The notes: a model not told the origin generated them from the sequence alone. A DNA stretch of 64,000 nt from Bacterioplanoides pacificum (GCF_042648445.1 NZ_JBHRYB010000001.1:372001-436000), one strand, 5' to 3'; numbered from the stretch's first letter, positions 1 through 8,840 are shown. Translations and numbers: made by a program.

Positions 1-576
1 GATATCTGGCAGGCCCAGATGACGTATATCAAGTTCTTCGACCGGGTGCTGGGCTCCGACCGTCTGGCGCTGGTGGGTGAAGTGGGTATGACCTACGTCG
101 ATGGCTTACCGGATACCGATGACGCGCGTTATGGTCGTTCAGGCGCTTATGGTATTGGTGACAATGCAGGCGTATTCGCTGGGGTTCCTGCGTCTTACGA
201 TGCCTGTTCATCTGACTACCTGCCAGATGGCACTACCGCGAACACTTCGAAGAACGTGAACACCGACTACTGTAACGATGAAGGTTATGTCACCGAGTTG
301 TCGGGTGGTATTCGCCTGCGTGCGGCGATGGATTTCAACAACGCATTTGCGGGTGTCAATGTAACGCCTAAGCTGTCTGTAGCGTATGACAAAGGGAATG
401 GTCCTGAGCCGGGTGCTCAGTTTATCAACGATCGTCTGACCACGGGTCTGAGTGTCACCTTTGTGTATCAGAACCAGACGTCGGTTGATATTGGCTACAC
501 GAACTTCAGTGGTGGTGATTACAACCAGCTGAAAGATCGCGACAACGTTACGTTATCTGCCAAGTATTCATTCTAA
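1..576 (+). CDS. DUF1302 family protein, C-terminal part (5' end outside window)
   Basis: The reading frame is open from the first base, so this is the last 191 residues of a longer protein. The segment is rich in alternating aromatic/polar beta strands and ends in K-Y-S-F, a C-terminal phenylalanine typical of outer-membrane beta barrels. The FFDRVLGSDRLALVGEVG stretch and the following strands resemble the C-terminal part of DUF1302 proteins. These are about 550-650 residue putative barrels, usually encoded immediately before a DUF1329 gene, as here (36-bp gap). The pair is common in hydrocarbon- and ester-degrading marine gammaproteobacteria; the molecular function is not established. The internal ATG near base 19 is not the real start. 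Confidence 0.8.
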   Translation, partial: DIWQAQMTYIKFFDRVLGSDRLALVGEVGMTYVDGLPDTDDARYGRSGAYGIGDNAGVFAGVPASYDACSSDYLPDGTTANTSKNVNTDYCNDEGYVTELSGGIRLRAAMDFNNAFAGVNVTPKLSVAYDKGNGPEPGAQFINDRLTTGLSVTFVYQNQTSVDIGYTNFSGGDYNQLKDRDNVTLSAKYSF

Positions 577-612
577 ACATAATAAGATCAGGATTTTTGA
601 GGTCTAACAACC

Positions 613-1977
613 ATGTTTAAACAACACTATAAGACCTGGGGCGGCGCTATCGCGCTGTCCCTGATGGTATCCGCAGCAAACGCCGCTGTGGCACCTGAAA
701 AAGCCGCCGAACTGGGTAAGTCACTGACTCCTATTGGTGCGGAAATGGCCGGAAATGGCGGTGCCATTCCAGCCTGGAGTGGTGGCATTACTGAACCGCC
801 AGCAGGTTACACGGTTGGTAAAAAACACGTGAATCCTTACAAAGGTGAAAAGCCTGAGTTTGAGATTACTGCAGCGAACTACAAAGAATATGCCGATAAA
901 CTGACCGATGGTCAGAAAGCGATGTTTGAAAAATATCCGGAAACCTATCGTATGCCGGTTTACAAAACACATCGCTCTGCGGCTTACCCACAATTTGTTT
1001 ACGACGCGACCAAGAAAAACGCCACTGCTACCAAAATGATCTCTGGTGGTAACGGTATGGAAAACTATCAGGAAGGTGTTCCTTTCCCGATTCCGGCTGA
1101 TGGCCTGGAAGTGATCTGGAACCACATTTCACGGTACCGTGGCGGCTCAGTTTCCCGCGTTGTTGGTCAGGCAACTCCGCAGGCGAACGGTGATTACACT
1201 CTGGTGCGGTTTAAAGACGAGTTTACTTTCCGTAATAAACTGACGGATTACGATCCGGAAGCGGATAAAAACGTATTGTTCTACTTCAAACAGGACGTTA
1301 TTTCACCGGCTCGTCTGGCAGGTAACGTATTGCTGGTTCACGAAACACTGGATCAGGTGAAAGAGCCGCGTAAAGCCTGGGTTTATAATGCCGGTCAGCG
1401 TCGTGTACGCCGGGCACCGCAGGTTTCCTACGATGGTCCGGGTACTGCGTCAGATGGTCTGCGTACCTCGGATAACCTGGATATGTACAATGGCGCACCG
1501 GATCGTTACAACTGGAAACTGGTTGGCAAGCAGGAGCTGTATGTACCGTACAACTCTTACGAGCTGAACAGTGGTGATCTGAAATATGATGACATTGTAA
1601 AAGCCGGCCATATTAATCAGGAGCTGACCCGCTATGAACTGCACCGCGTGTGGAAAGTGGAAGCAACGCTGAAAGATGGCATGCGTCATATTTACAGCAA
1701 GCGTACTTTCTACATCGATGAAGATACCTGGCAGGCAACTGAGATCGATCACTATGATGGTCGCGGTGAACTGTGGCGTGTTGCGGAAGCACACAACATG
1801 ATGTTCTACGATACGCTGGTGCCATGGTACGCGGTTGAAACCCTGTACGATCTGAACTCTGGCCGTTACTTAGTGCTGGGTCTGGATAACGAAGAAGATG
1901 GTTCTTATGAGTTCGGCTTCGAACGTTCTCAGAAAGACTATACACCTGCTGCTCTGCGTCGCTCAGGCCGTCGTTAA
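613..1977 (+). CDS. DUF1329 domain-containing exported protein
   Basis: 454-residue protein with a clear signal peptide (hydrophobic core about residues 9-20, likely cleavage after ANA at residue 24). The mature part has the DUF1329 pattern: an early APEKAAELGKSLTPIGAEMAGN segment, a conserved central region around the RAPQVSYDGPG motif, and a C-terminal region with DIVKAGHINQELTRYELHR-like sequence. The family is related to the LolA/LolB-like periplasmic fold, and a role in handling lipophilic compounds at the envelope is suspected but not proven. It follows the DUF1302 gene by 36 bp and is presumably co-transcribed. A strong terminator follows. Confidence 0.87.
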   Translation: MFKQHYKTWGGAIALSLMVSAANAAVAPEKAAELGKSLTPIGAEMAGNGGAIPAWSGGITEPPAGYTVGKKHVNPYKGEKPEFEITAANYKEYADKLTDGQKAMFEKYPETYRMPVYKTHRSAAYPQFVYDATKKNATATKMISGGNGMENYQEGVPFPIPADGLEVIWNHISRYRGGSVSRVVGQATPQANGDYTLVRFKDEFTFRNKLTDYDPEADKNVLFYFKQDVISPARLAGNVLLVHETLDQVKEPRKAWVYNAGQRRVRRAPQVSYDGPGTASDGLRTSDNLDMYNGAPDRYNWKLVGKQELYVPYNSYELNSGDLKYDDIVKAGHINQELTRYELHRVWKVEATLKDGMRHIYSKRTFYIDEDTWQATEIDHYDGRGELWRVAEAHNMMFYDTLVPWYAVETLYDLNSGRYLVLGLDNEEDGSYEFGFERSQKDYTPAALRRSGRR

Positions 1978-2000
1978 GCGACAGACTGATCAGACGATAC

Positions 2001-2036
2001 AAAAAACGGATGCCCTGGCATCCGTTTTTTTATGGC
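2001..2036. terminator. Bidirectional intrinsic terminator
   Basis: Perfect 14-bp inverted repeat (2001-2014 with 2017-2030) flanked by A6 on one side and T7 on the other. It lies between the convergent DUF1329 gene and the minus-strand outer-membrane gene, so it can serve both. Confidence 0.9.
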
Positions 2037-2052
2037 TGGTTCTGACTGACAG

Positions 2053-2553
2053 TTAAAAACTCAGTACAGCACTGAGCTGATAGACAGTGGTCGCATCTTT
2101 ATTAATGTATTCCGCCCGTAACGCAACCGGTTTGGCCAGTTGCAGTTGTGCCCCTAATCCCATAAATACGCCATCGTCATCACCCAGGTCGATACCAAAA
2201 CGCGCCAGTGCAGACAGACGTGGGTTGATTTCCGGTAATTGTTTAACGGCGACGGTGGATAACCACAAGCCACGGATATCTTCATTGGCGAAGAAATCCT
2301 GAGTCTGGGCGTATCCGACTTCTGCGTAGGTGGAAAACTGTGGCAGGTCGTTTTCCAGTTCATAGCCGGCAAACACTGAAAAACCATTGGCATCGACGTC
2401 TCCGCCAAAAGGTGAATCCAGGTTGTTGTGAGTCAGACCGGCGCCGATATGTATTTTATCCAGCGATATATTTTGGGCGGGCTGGCGGGGTTGTTCAGCC
2501 TGGGCTGACAAGGCCATAAACAGTACGCTGGTGGTTATTAAATGTTTCATCAA
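2053..2553 (-). CDS. Small outer-membrane beta-barrel-like protein
   Basis: 166-residue protein with a signal peptide (cleavage after AQA at about residue 19), then alternating strands (HIGAGLTHNNL, FSVFAGYEL, FSTYAEVGYAQTQ, FMGLGAQLQL, VALRAEYIN) and a terminal phenylalanine (SAVLSF). This is the layout of an 8-strand porin/OmpA-like barrel. I do not recognise a specific named family. It starts 9 bp after srkA ends, so the two are probably co-transcribed. That could mean the barrel is needed in the same envelope-stress setting as the kinase, but this is inference. Confidence 0.7.
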   Translation of the reverse strand: MMKHLITTSVLFMALSAQAEQPRQPAQNISLDKIHIGAGLTHNNLDSPFGGDVDANGFSVFAGYELENDLPQFSTYAEVGYAQTQDFFANEDIRGLWLSTVAVKQLPEINPRLSALARFGIDLGDDDGVFMGLGAQLQLAKPVALRAEYINKDATTVYQLSAVLSF

Positions 2554-2562
2554 AACTCCTTA

Positions 2563-3549
2563 TCAGAAATTAAAGGTGGGTAATTCCAGAGCGGGCTCGC
2601 GCAGAGCGGCCAATTGCTCGCGTAAAGATAAGATATGTTGTGACCAGAACTGATGGCCGGTAAACCACGGAAAGGCGGCAGGAAAGGCCGGATCCTGCCA
2701 GCGTTGGCTTAACCAGGCGGCGTAACGGGCGATACGTAACGTACGCAGTGATTCGACCAGTGGCAGTTCATCGGCCGGAAAGCGACGGAACATCTCATAA
2801 CCTTCAGCGATGGCCATTAACTGTTGCTGTTGTTCCTGACGTCCGCCGCTGAGTAACATCCAGATATCCTGCATGGCAGGACCCAGCAGGCAGTCGTCGA
2901 AGTCGACCAGAAACAGGGTTTCATCACGCAATAATAAGTTACCCGGATGCAGATCGCCGTGTAGTCGGATGTTCCTGGTTGTTGCCGGATAGTGCTGTTG
3001 CAGCTCCGTCACCAGATCAGGCACCAGACTGCGATACACGGCCTGGTAATCGGGTGGCATCAGGCCACTTTGTAACACCTGTTCGGCAGCCTGTTCTAAG
3101 TCTGCGGCTCCCTGAATACGGGGGCGGGCCTGAAACGTTTTGCTTTCTCCGATGGTGTGTAATCTGCCCAGCCAGCGGCCGAGTAACTCGAGTTCATCTT
3201 CGTCGCTGATTTCCGGTGCCTGGCCGCCTTTGCGTGGAAATACAGCGAACAAAAACTCATCGTATGAAAACAATGTTTGTTGCTGATATTCCAGTGGTGC
3301 GACCACCGGAAGTTCCTGCTGTTGTAATTCCAGCAGGAATTCATGTTCTTCCAGTATGCAGGCCCGGCTCCAGCGGCCAGGGCGGTAAAACTTCACAATG
3401 ACAGGCGGCTGATCTTCAATGCCGACCTGATAAACACGGTTTTCATAGCTGTTCAGTGCGAAGATCCTGGCGTCACAGAAAAAGCCAAGGGATTCTACTG
3501 CATCCATTACCCGTTCCGGGGTCAGGTTGCTGTATGGGTGGTTGGACAT
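2563..3549 (-). CDS. srkA: Stress response serine/threonine kinase SrkA (RdoA/YihE)
   Basis: 328 residues, the normal length for SrkA (E. coli YihE/RdoA), a cytoplasmic APH/CHK-fold kinase linked to Cpx envelope stress and to protection from death after DNA or protein-synthesis stress. The catalytic loop HGDLHPGN is at residues 197-204 (catalytic Asp199) and the metal-binding DFDD at 216-219. The N-terminal lobe carries VIVKFYRPGRW with the ATP-site lysine near residue 53. In E. coli srkA precedes dsbA; here it precedes a small outer-membrane protein instead. The upstream comF gene is on the same strand, 59 bp away. Confidence 0.92.
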   Translation of the reverse strand: MSNHPYSNLTPERVMDAVESLGFFCDARIFALNSYENRVYQVGIEDQPPVIVKFYRPGRWSRACILEEHEFLLELQQQELPVVAPLEYQQQTLFSYDEFLFAVFPRKGGQAPEISDEDELELLGRWLGRLHTIGESKTFQARPRIQGAADLEQAAEQVLQSGLMPPDYQAVYRSLVPDLVTELQQHYPATTRNIRLHGDLHPGNLLLRDETLFLVDFDDCLLGPAMQDIWMLLSGGRQEQQQQLMAIAEGYEMFRRFPADELPLVESLRTLRIARYAAWLSQRWQDPAFPAAFPWFTGHQFWSQHILSLREQLAALREPALELPTFNF

Positions 3550-3608
3550 ACAATCAGATTGCCGATGATGGAAATGGCTTCCAGTATGCCTGAAAGCCGG
3601 ATTTTTCG

Positions 3609-4361
3609 CTAAAAGCGAAAGTCCGGAGCCGGAGTACGCGCCAGAATCCAGCCACCCACCATCGCAGCACCTTGTTGCTTCAGTGCCTGAGCGGCAGCGT
3701 TCAACGTGGCACCTGTGGTCATTACATCATCAATAATCAGGATGTGTTGACCGGTTAACGGCAAACTACCAGGGCGTAGTCCTCGTTGCAGGTTCTTTTG
3801 CCGTTGTGAGCGGTTAAGGCGGCGCTGATCGTGCTGGCCGGATTTATGGAGTGCGTGATGCAGTAAGGGAATGTTCAGCTGGCGCGCAAGTTGTTCGGCC
3901 AGCAGCCCCGCCGGGTTAAAGCCACGTCTGAAAAGACGCCAGCCGCTGCTGGGGATGTAAGTTAACGCGTCAATTTGGGATACAACGGCAGGGGGCGATT
4001 GCAGCATCAGCCGGGCCAGTTGGTGGCCCCAGAGCAACTGACGTTTATCTTTCATTTTCTGAATCCAGATGCTGATCGCCGGGCGATACAGAAACTGGCC
4101 GATGGTGTAATCATAAGCCGGCGGACTGGCCTGACAGCGGCCACAGCGCAACGGGGTATCCGACGTGGTATTCAGAGGTTCAGCACACTGGCTGCAGGCG
4201 ATGTTATTAAAAGGCAGATCCTGATAACAAGCCGGACATAAGAACAGATTCTGGCCAGTTGGCTGCAGGCACAGCTCACACAGATTGTGCTGATTTAACA
4301 TCTGGTTGAAAATTAACCACTTGTTCGCTTTGTGATCTTTCAAAGTTGACCAGTTACCCAT
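3609..4361 (-). CDS. comF: ComF family amidophosphoribosyltransferase-like protein
   Basis: About 250 residues. It has two N-terminal zinc-ribbon CxxC pairs (CELC, CPAC, then CSQC and CGRC) and a C-terminal phosphoribosyltransferase fold with the PRPP-binding motif ILIIDDVMTTGAT. Homologues (E. coli GntX/YhgH, Haemophilus ComF) act in DNA uptake or in the use of DNA as a nutrient. The open frame extends upstream to 4478, but that would overlap divergent bioB. The start MGNWSTLKD at 4361 is preferred; MLNQHNLCELC at 4301 is also possible. Location beside bioB is a common gammaproteobacterial arrangement. Confidence 0.88.
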   Translation of the reverse strand: MGNWSTLKDHKANKWLIFNQMLNQHNLCELCLQPTGQNLFLCPACYQDLPFNNIACSQCAEPLNTTSDTPLRCGRCQASPPAYDYTIGQFLYRPAISIWIQKMKDKRQLLWGHQLARLMLQSPPAVVSQIDALTYIPSSGWRLFRRGFNPAGLLAEQLARQLNIPLLHHALHKSGQHDQRRLNRSQRQKNLQRGLRPGSLPLTGQHILIIDDVMTTGATLNAAAQALKQQGAAMVGGWILARTPAPDFRF

Positions 4362-4411
4362 AGTGCTTAGTATCAGTGCCGGATCATAACGATTCAGATC
4401 AGAGGTTGAAT

Positions 4412-5473
4412 ATGGGGCAGGTGGCTGAAATGCAGACAACAACGCGACACGATTGGACGGTTTCTGAGGTGGAAACATTATTGCAGCAGCCGTTGAATGA
4501 TCTGTTGTTTCAGGCGCATTCGGTGCATCGTCAGCACTTCGATGCCAACCAGGTTCAGGTCAGCACCTTATTATCGATTAAGACCGGAGCTTGCCCGGAA
4601 GACTGCGCTTATTGTCCACAAAGCGCGCGCTACGACACTCAGCTGGAAAAAGAAAAGCTGATGGAAGTGGAAGCGGTGATTGAAAAAGCCAAAGCGGCCA
4701 AAGCGGCCGGTTCTGACCGCTTCTGTATGGGCGCAGCCTGGCGTTCTCCGCGTGAAAAAGACATGCCTTATGTGTTAGCCATGGTGAAAGGGGTTAAAGA
4801 TCTGGGGATGGAAACCTGCATGACACTGGGGATGCTGGACGAAGATAAATCATCACGACTGGCAGAGGCCGGGCTGGACTATTACAACCACAATCTGGAT
4901 ACCTCGCCGGAATATTATGGTGAAATCATCACGACCCGCAGTTACTCCGATCGGCTGGAAACCCTGGACAACGTGCGTAAAGCCGGCATGAAAGTATGTT
5001 CTGGCGGTATTCTGGGGATGGGGGAACAACAAAAAGACCGGGCGGGTCTGTTAGTGCAGCTGGCGAACCTGCCACAGCATCCGGACTCCGTGCCTATCAA
5101 TCAGCTGGTAAAGGTGGCTGGCACGCCGTTAGAGCAGCAGGGTGAGCTGGATCCACTCGATTTTGTTCGCACCATCGCAGCCGCTCGGATTATGATGCCT
5201 GAATCTCATGTGCGCCTGAGTGCCGGCCGTGAAGAAATGAGCGAAGAAATGCAGGCGATGTGTTTCTTTGCCGGCGCTAACTCGATCTTTTATGGTGAGT
5301 GCTTATTAACTACGCCTAACCCGGCAGCCAACAAAGATCAGGCTTTGTTTCGAAAGCTTGGGATCAATTCCGACCATCGGGTGACGCAGCAGCCAAAAGC
5401 GCTGGATGAGTTGCTTAAAACGGCGGCGCAAGAGGATCCTCAAGCGCTGTTTTATGACGCGGCCGTTAGCTGA
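4412..5473 (+). CDS. bioB: Biotin synthase BioB
   Basis: Radical-SAM enzyme that inserts sulfur into dethiobiotin to give biotin. The CxxxCxxC cluster motif (C61, C65, C68 from this start) sits in KTGACPEDCAYCPQS. Other conserved blocks are GAAWRSPREKDMP, YYNHNLDTSPEYYG and RLSAGREEM, the last carrying the Arg that ligates the 2Fe-2S cluster. Length is 353 residues. The frame opens at a GTG at 4376, but the ATG at 4412 has AGAGG six bases upstream; the ATG at 4430 (MQTTTRHDW) matches the E. coli N-terminus and is a fair alternative. No other bio genes are in this window. Confidence 0.96.
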   Translation: MGQVAEMQTTTRHDWTVSEVETLLQQPLNDLLFQAHSVHRQHFDANQVQVSTLLSIKTGACPEDCAYCPQSARYDTQLEKEKLMEVEAVIEKAKAAKAAGSDRFCMGAAWRSPREKDMPYVLAMVKGVKDLGMETCMTLGMLDEDKSSRLAEAGLDYYNHNLDTSPEYYGEIITTRSYSDRLETLDNVRKAGMKVCSGGILGMGEQQKDRAGLLVQLANLPQHPDSVPINQLVKVAGTPLEQQGELDPLDFVRTIAAARIMMPESHVRLSAGREEMSEEMQAMCFFAGANSIFYGECLLTTPNPAANKDQALFRKLGINSDHRVTQQPKALDELLKTAAQEDPQALFYDAAVS

Positions 5474-5515
5474 GCCAGCATTATTGCCCGACTCGCTTTA
5501 TGAAGATTAGATATA

Positions 5516-5550
5516 ACAGAAGCCAGCATTTAGCTGGCTTCTGTTTTTGC
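5516..5550 (+). terminator. bioB intrinsic terminator
   Basis: 12-bp perfect stem (5516-5527 with 5533-5544), 5-base loop, then a T-rich run, 43 bases after the bioB stop codon. Confidence 0.88.
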
Positions 5551-5608
5551 TGTTGTTTAAAATATGAACAATGCCAAAAGTCTATCAGCGCTATTTGCGG
5601 AGGCACTT

Positions 5609-5860
5609 ATGAATATCGGTTCAACCACAGGATCAGCATTTACTACTGCCAGTGCGGGTATCAGTCAGGGAACTGAGCAGGTCAGACGAGCCGCTCAGGA
5701 CGTGGTGGATGCAACAACCGAACGGCCGGTTGAAGGGCCCGACAAACTGGCAGAGGCAGCAACTGATCTGAAGCAGGGAGAGCGTTCGGTTGAAGCGAAC
5801 GCCAAGGTATTAAAAGCGGCGGACCAGACCCTGGGCTCAATTATTGATGTCGAGGCCTGA
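5609..5860 (+). CDS. Small protein resembling the C-terminus of flagellar rod/hook proteins
   Basis: 83 residues from the ATG at 5609, which has GGAGG five bases upstream; an in-frame ATG at 5564 lacks such a site. The C-terminal third (VEANAKVLKAADQTLGSIIDVEA) closely follows the pattern that ends FlgC/FlgE/FlgG-type axial proteins (ANAKVLKTADEML-type amphipathic helix). The N-terminus also looks helical with hydroxylated residues. Small stand-alone proteins of this kind occur in gammaproteobacteria, with unknown role. It is followed after 21 bp by the SprA-like gene, so they likely share a transcript. Similarity to rod proteins is by eye. Confidence 0.65.
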   Translation: MNIGSTTGSAFTTASAGISQGTEQVRRAAQDVVDATTERPVEGPDKLAEAATDLKQGERSVEANAKVLKAADQTLGSIIDVEA

Positions 5861-5881
5861 GACACTTAACGGGTAAATGCC

Positions 5882-6772
5882 ATGCAGATTTCTGTCAGTA
5901 CTAACCAGATTACCGCTCCGGCAGCACCCGCCAATGTGGGCGGTGGAGCTGGGTTGGTGGTGGTTGATGGAACAGAAAATATTGATTCTGTATCGTTTGC
6001 CCCGGTTGATGCGGTGTCTATCAGCGATGCCGCACGTAAAGCCAGTGAACAGCCGTCGGCAGATAATTCTTCTCAGGCGGATAAATCCGCCGAAAATCCC
6101 ACCCCGGAAACAGCCGTCCGCCCCCGGCAAGGTGATCGTGCAGGGAGACAGGATGATGTACAGAATGTAGCAGAACAACGCCAGCAGGAAGCGGATCTCG
6201 CTCAGATACGGCAGCTGAAAAGTCGTGATGCTGAAGTTAAAGCTCACGAAGCGGCTCATGCAGCGGTGGGTGGACAGCTGGCAGGCAGCCCGTCCTACAG
6301 CTTCCAGCGCGGCCCGGACGGTGTGCGTTATGCGGTGGGTGGTGAAGTACCGATTGATGTCAGTAAAGTTTCGGGTGACCCACAAGCGACACTGGAAAAA
6401 ATGCAACTGGTGCAACGAGCCGCTCTGGCACCGGCTGAACCTTCCAGTCAGGACCGCCGGGTTGCCGCGCTGGCTGCACAGCAGGCTGCGGAAGCCCGGG
6501 CAGAACTCAGTAGCGAACGTCGTGTCGGGGCTGGCTCCGCCGAAGATGAACAATCATCGGATTCTTCGTTGTCTTTCCTGGCTGAGCAGCGGAAGGAGCA
6601 GGCAGCTGAGCAGAAAGAAGAAAAGGCTGAAAAATCCCGCCAGGAAACGGCTACTTCAGCGGAAATTTTTGCTGAGCAAAATCAGCGCATGCGGCGCATT
6701 AACGAATTTTTATTGCAAATCACTGCTCCGCCGGCTGCCAGTGCCGGTGATCTGATCGACGATCTGGTCTGA
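5882..6772 (+). CDS. SprA-related putative metalloprotease (CJM1_0395 family)
   Basis: 296 residues. The first about 95 are low-complexity and polar; residues 100-210 form the conserved domain with HEAAH (H122-E123-x-x-H126), a zincin HExxH motif, followed by GGQLAGSPSYSFQRGPDGVRYAVGGEVPIDVS. This block is typical of the SprA-related/putative metalloprotease family. The C-terminal third is a charged coiled coil with Gln/Glu/Lys repeats. No signal peptide or membrane segment is seen. Biochemical activity has not, to my knowledge, been shown for the family. It follows the small rod-like protein gene by 21 bp and is followed by a 247-bp regulatory gap. Confidence 0.8.
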   Translation: MQISVSTNQITAPAAPANVGGGAGLVVVDGTENIDSVSFAPVDAVSISDAARKASEQPSADNSSQADKSAENPTPETAVRPRQGDRAGRQDDVQNVAEQRQQEADLAQIRQLKSRDAEVKAHEAAHAAVGGQLAGSPSYSFQRGPDGVRYAVGGEVPIDVSKVSGDPQATLEKMQLVQRAALAPAEPSSQDRRVAALAAQQAAEARAELSSERRVGAGSAEDEQSSDSSLSFLAEQRKEQAAEQKEEKAEKSRQETATSAEIFAEQNQRMRRINEFLLQITAPPAASAGDLIDDLV

Positions 6773-6878
6773 TCCGCGGTCTTCCTGTTCTTCCTTTTAC
6801 AATTCTCTGTTGAAGCGGCCACGTGGCTATCCTGACTGTTTGTTTCACTTCAGGCAAAGAATGTCATACGTCTCAGGC

Positions 6879-6907
6879 TTGACAATAGCGGTAGGCGAAC
6901 GTATGTT
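6879..6907 (+). promoter_or_regulatory. Sigma-70 promoter of the first acyl-CoA dehydrogenase
   Basis: A perfect -35 TTGACA (6879-6884), a 17-base spacer, and a -10 TATGTT (6902-6907). Predicted transcription start is near 6914, giving a leader of about 105 bases before the ATG at 7020. The -10 box touches the palindrome described in the next entry, the classical layout for repression. Confidence 0.75.
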
Positions 6908-6925
6908 TCAAACACTTGTTTGAAA
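6906..6925. promoter_or_regulatory. PsrA/FadR-like operator palindrome
   Basis: TTTCAAACACTTGTTTGAAA is a perfect 9-bp inverted repeat with a 2-base centre. Its core CAAAC-N4-GTTTG fits the site reported for Pseudomonas PsrA (G/C-AAAC-N2-4-GTTT-G/C), the TetR-type fatty-acid-responsive repressor of beta-oxidation genes. It overlaps the -10 region and start site. The TetR protein encoded at 10952 does not look like PsrA, so the binder probably lies elsewhere in the genome. Confidence 0.7.
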
Positions 6926-7019
6926 AGATAGTTTCTCCAAACTGATTTGAAGCTATCTCATTAATAACCAAACGGCAGAAAAATGCCGTCAGAACCTATA
7001 GGCAAAGAGGTCAGTCGCT

Positions 7020-8825
7020 ATGCCAGAGTATAAAGCTCCCCTACGTGAAATTAAGTTCGTAATGGACGAAGTGTTGGACATGCCTGGTCATTACGCCAGC
7101 CTGCCAGCCTACGCTGAAGTTGCTACTCCAGAAATGATCGACGCTATCGTGAACGAAGGCGCAAAATTCTGTGAGAACGTATTGGCTCCTCTGAACCGCG
7201 TGGGTGACGAAGAAGGCTGTACCCGCCATGAAGACGGTTCGGTCACTACGCCAACCGGCTTTAAAGAAGCGTACGCTCAGTTCGTTGAAGGCGGCTGGCC
7301 AACACTGGCTCACGACGTTGAAGTTGGCGGCCAGGGCCTGCCAGAGTCGCTGAGCACGGTTATGTCTGAGATGGTAGGTACCTCTAACTGGTCCTGGGGT
7401 ATGTACCCGGGTCTGTCTCACGGTGCAATGAATACCATTTCTACCTGGGGTACTCAGGAACAGAAAGACACCTACCTGACCAAGCTGGTAAGCGGTGAGT
7501 GGACCGGTACCATGTGTCTGACCGAGCCACACTGTGGTTCTGACCTGGGCATCCTGAAGACCAAAGCTGAGCCAAACGCTGACGGTTCTTACTCGATTTC
7601 CGGTACCAAAATCTTTATCTCTGCCGGTGAACACGACATGGCTGAGAACATTGTGCACATCGTACTGGCACGTCTGCCAGGTGCACCGGAAGGTACCAAA
7701 GGTATTTCCCTGTTCATCGTGCCTAAGTTCAACGCTAACGAAGACGGTTCTGTCGGCGATCGCAACGCGGTTGTTTGTGGCTCTATCGAACACAAAATGG
7801 GTATCCACGGTAACTCTACCTGTGTGATGAACTTCGACGGTGCCAAAGGTTTCCTGATCGGTCCTGAAAACAAAGGTCTGAACTGTATGTTCACCTTTAT
7901 GAACACTGCCCGTATCGGTACTGCTCTGCAGGGCGTTACTGCGGCTGAAGGTTCTTTCCAGGGCGCTCTGGCATACGCCAAAGATCGTCTGGCAATGCGC
8001 TCTCTGACTGGCCCTAAAGCGCCGGAAAAAGCAGCTGACCCAATCATCGTTCACCCGGACGTACGTAAAATGCTGCTGACTCAGAAAGCATTTGCTGAAG
8101 GCGGCCGTGCTCTGGTTTACCTGGCGGCGCTGCAGAACGATATCGTGCACAAAGGCGAGTCTGAAGAAGAGCGTAAAGCAGCAGACGAACTGCTGGGCTT
8201 CCTGACACCAATCGCCAAAGCGTTCCTGACTGAAGTGGGTTACGAGTCGACTAACCTGGGTGTTCAGGTATTCGGTGGCCACGGCTTTATTGCTGAGTGG
8301 GGTATGGAGCAGCTGGTACGTGACGCTAAGATCTCTACCATCTACGAAGGTACCACCGGTATTCAGGCACTGGATCTGTTAGGCCGTAAAGTACTGATGA
8401 CTCAGGGCCAGAGCCTGAAGAACTTCACCAAAATGGTTCACACTTTCTGCAAAGAAAACGCAGAGAACGAAGCCATGGCACAGTTCGTGGAGCCGTTGGC
8501 TAAGCTGAACAAAGAGTGGGGCGATCTGACCATGAAGATCGGTATGAACGCCATGAAGAACCGTGACGAAGTCGGTTCTGCATCGGTTGATTACCTGATG
8601 TACTCTGGTTACGTAACGCTGGCTTACCTGTGGGCACGTATGGCGAAGGCTGCTCAGGAAGCCCTGGCTGCTGGCACCTCGGAAGAAGACTTCTACAAAG
8701 CCAAGTTGACCACTGCGCGTTTCTACTTCACTCGTATCCTGCCTCGTACCGCTGGTCACGCGGCAACCATGGTTGCTGGTGCTGACACGCTGATGGATCT
8801 GGATGCAGAACACTTTGCTTTCTAA
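7020..8825 (+). CDS. Acyl-CoA dehydrogenase, large FadE type (first of two)
   Basis: 601 residues. FAD-dependent oxidation of acyl-CoA to enoyl-CoA, first step of beta-oxidation. It has an N-terminal AcdB-like extension (MPEYKAPLREIKFVMDEV), then the dehydrogenase N, middle (MCLTEPHCGSDLG) and C domains, and the extra C-terminal four-helix domain of this subclass. The catalytic glutamate is E443 in IYEGTTGIQ. The closest well-known relatives are the approx. 600-residue Pseudomonas FadE enzymes encoded as neighbours (PA0506/PA0508 type). Codon use is strongly biased to preferred codons (CTG, GGT, AAC), suggesting high expression. RBS AAGAGG precedes the ATG. It has its own promoter, operator and terminator. 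Confidence 0.93.
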   Translation: MPEYKAPLREIKFVMDEVLDMPGHYASLPAYAEVATPEMIDAIVNEGAKFCENVLAPLNRVGDEEGCTRHEDGSVTTPTGFKEAYAQFVEGGWPTLAHDVEVGGQGLPESLSTVMSEMVGTSNWSWGMYPGLSHGAMNTISTWGTQEQKDTYLTKLVSGEWTGTMCLTEPHCGSDLGILKTKAEPNADGSYSISGTKIFISAGEHDMAENIVHIVLARLPGAPEGTKGISLFIVPKFNANEDGSVGDRNAVVCGSIEHKMGIHGNSTCVMNFDGAKGFLIGPENKGLNCMFTFMNTARIGTALQGVTAAEGSFQGALAYAKDRLAMRSLTGPKAPEKAADPIIVHPDVRKMLLTQKAFAEGGRALVYLAALQNDIVHKGESEEERKAADELLGFLTPIAKAFLTEVGYESTNLGVQVFGGHGFIAEWGMEQLVRDAKISTIYEGTTGIQALDLLGRKVLMTQGQSLKNFTKMVHTFCKENAENEAMAQFVEPLAKLNKEWGDLTMKIGMNAMKNRDEVGSASVDYLMYSGYVTLAYLWARMAKAAQEALAAGTSEEDFYKAKLTTARFYFTRILPRTAGHAATMVAGADTLMDLDAEHFAF

Positions 8826-8840
8826 GTTGTTCTGATGCTG

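Noticed and set aside
7041..8282. 413-codon minus-strand open frame
   Set aside because: Exactly opposite a highly biased acyl-CoA dehydrogenase gene; a shadow frame created by codon bias, with no recognisable domain.
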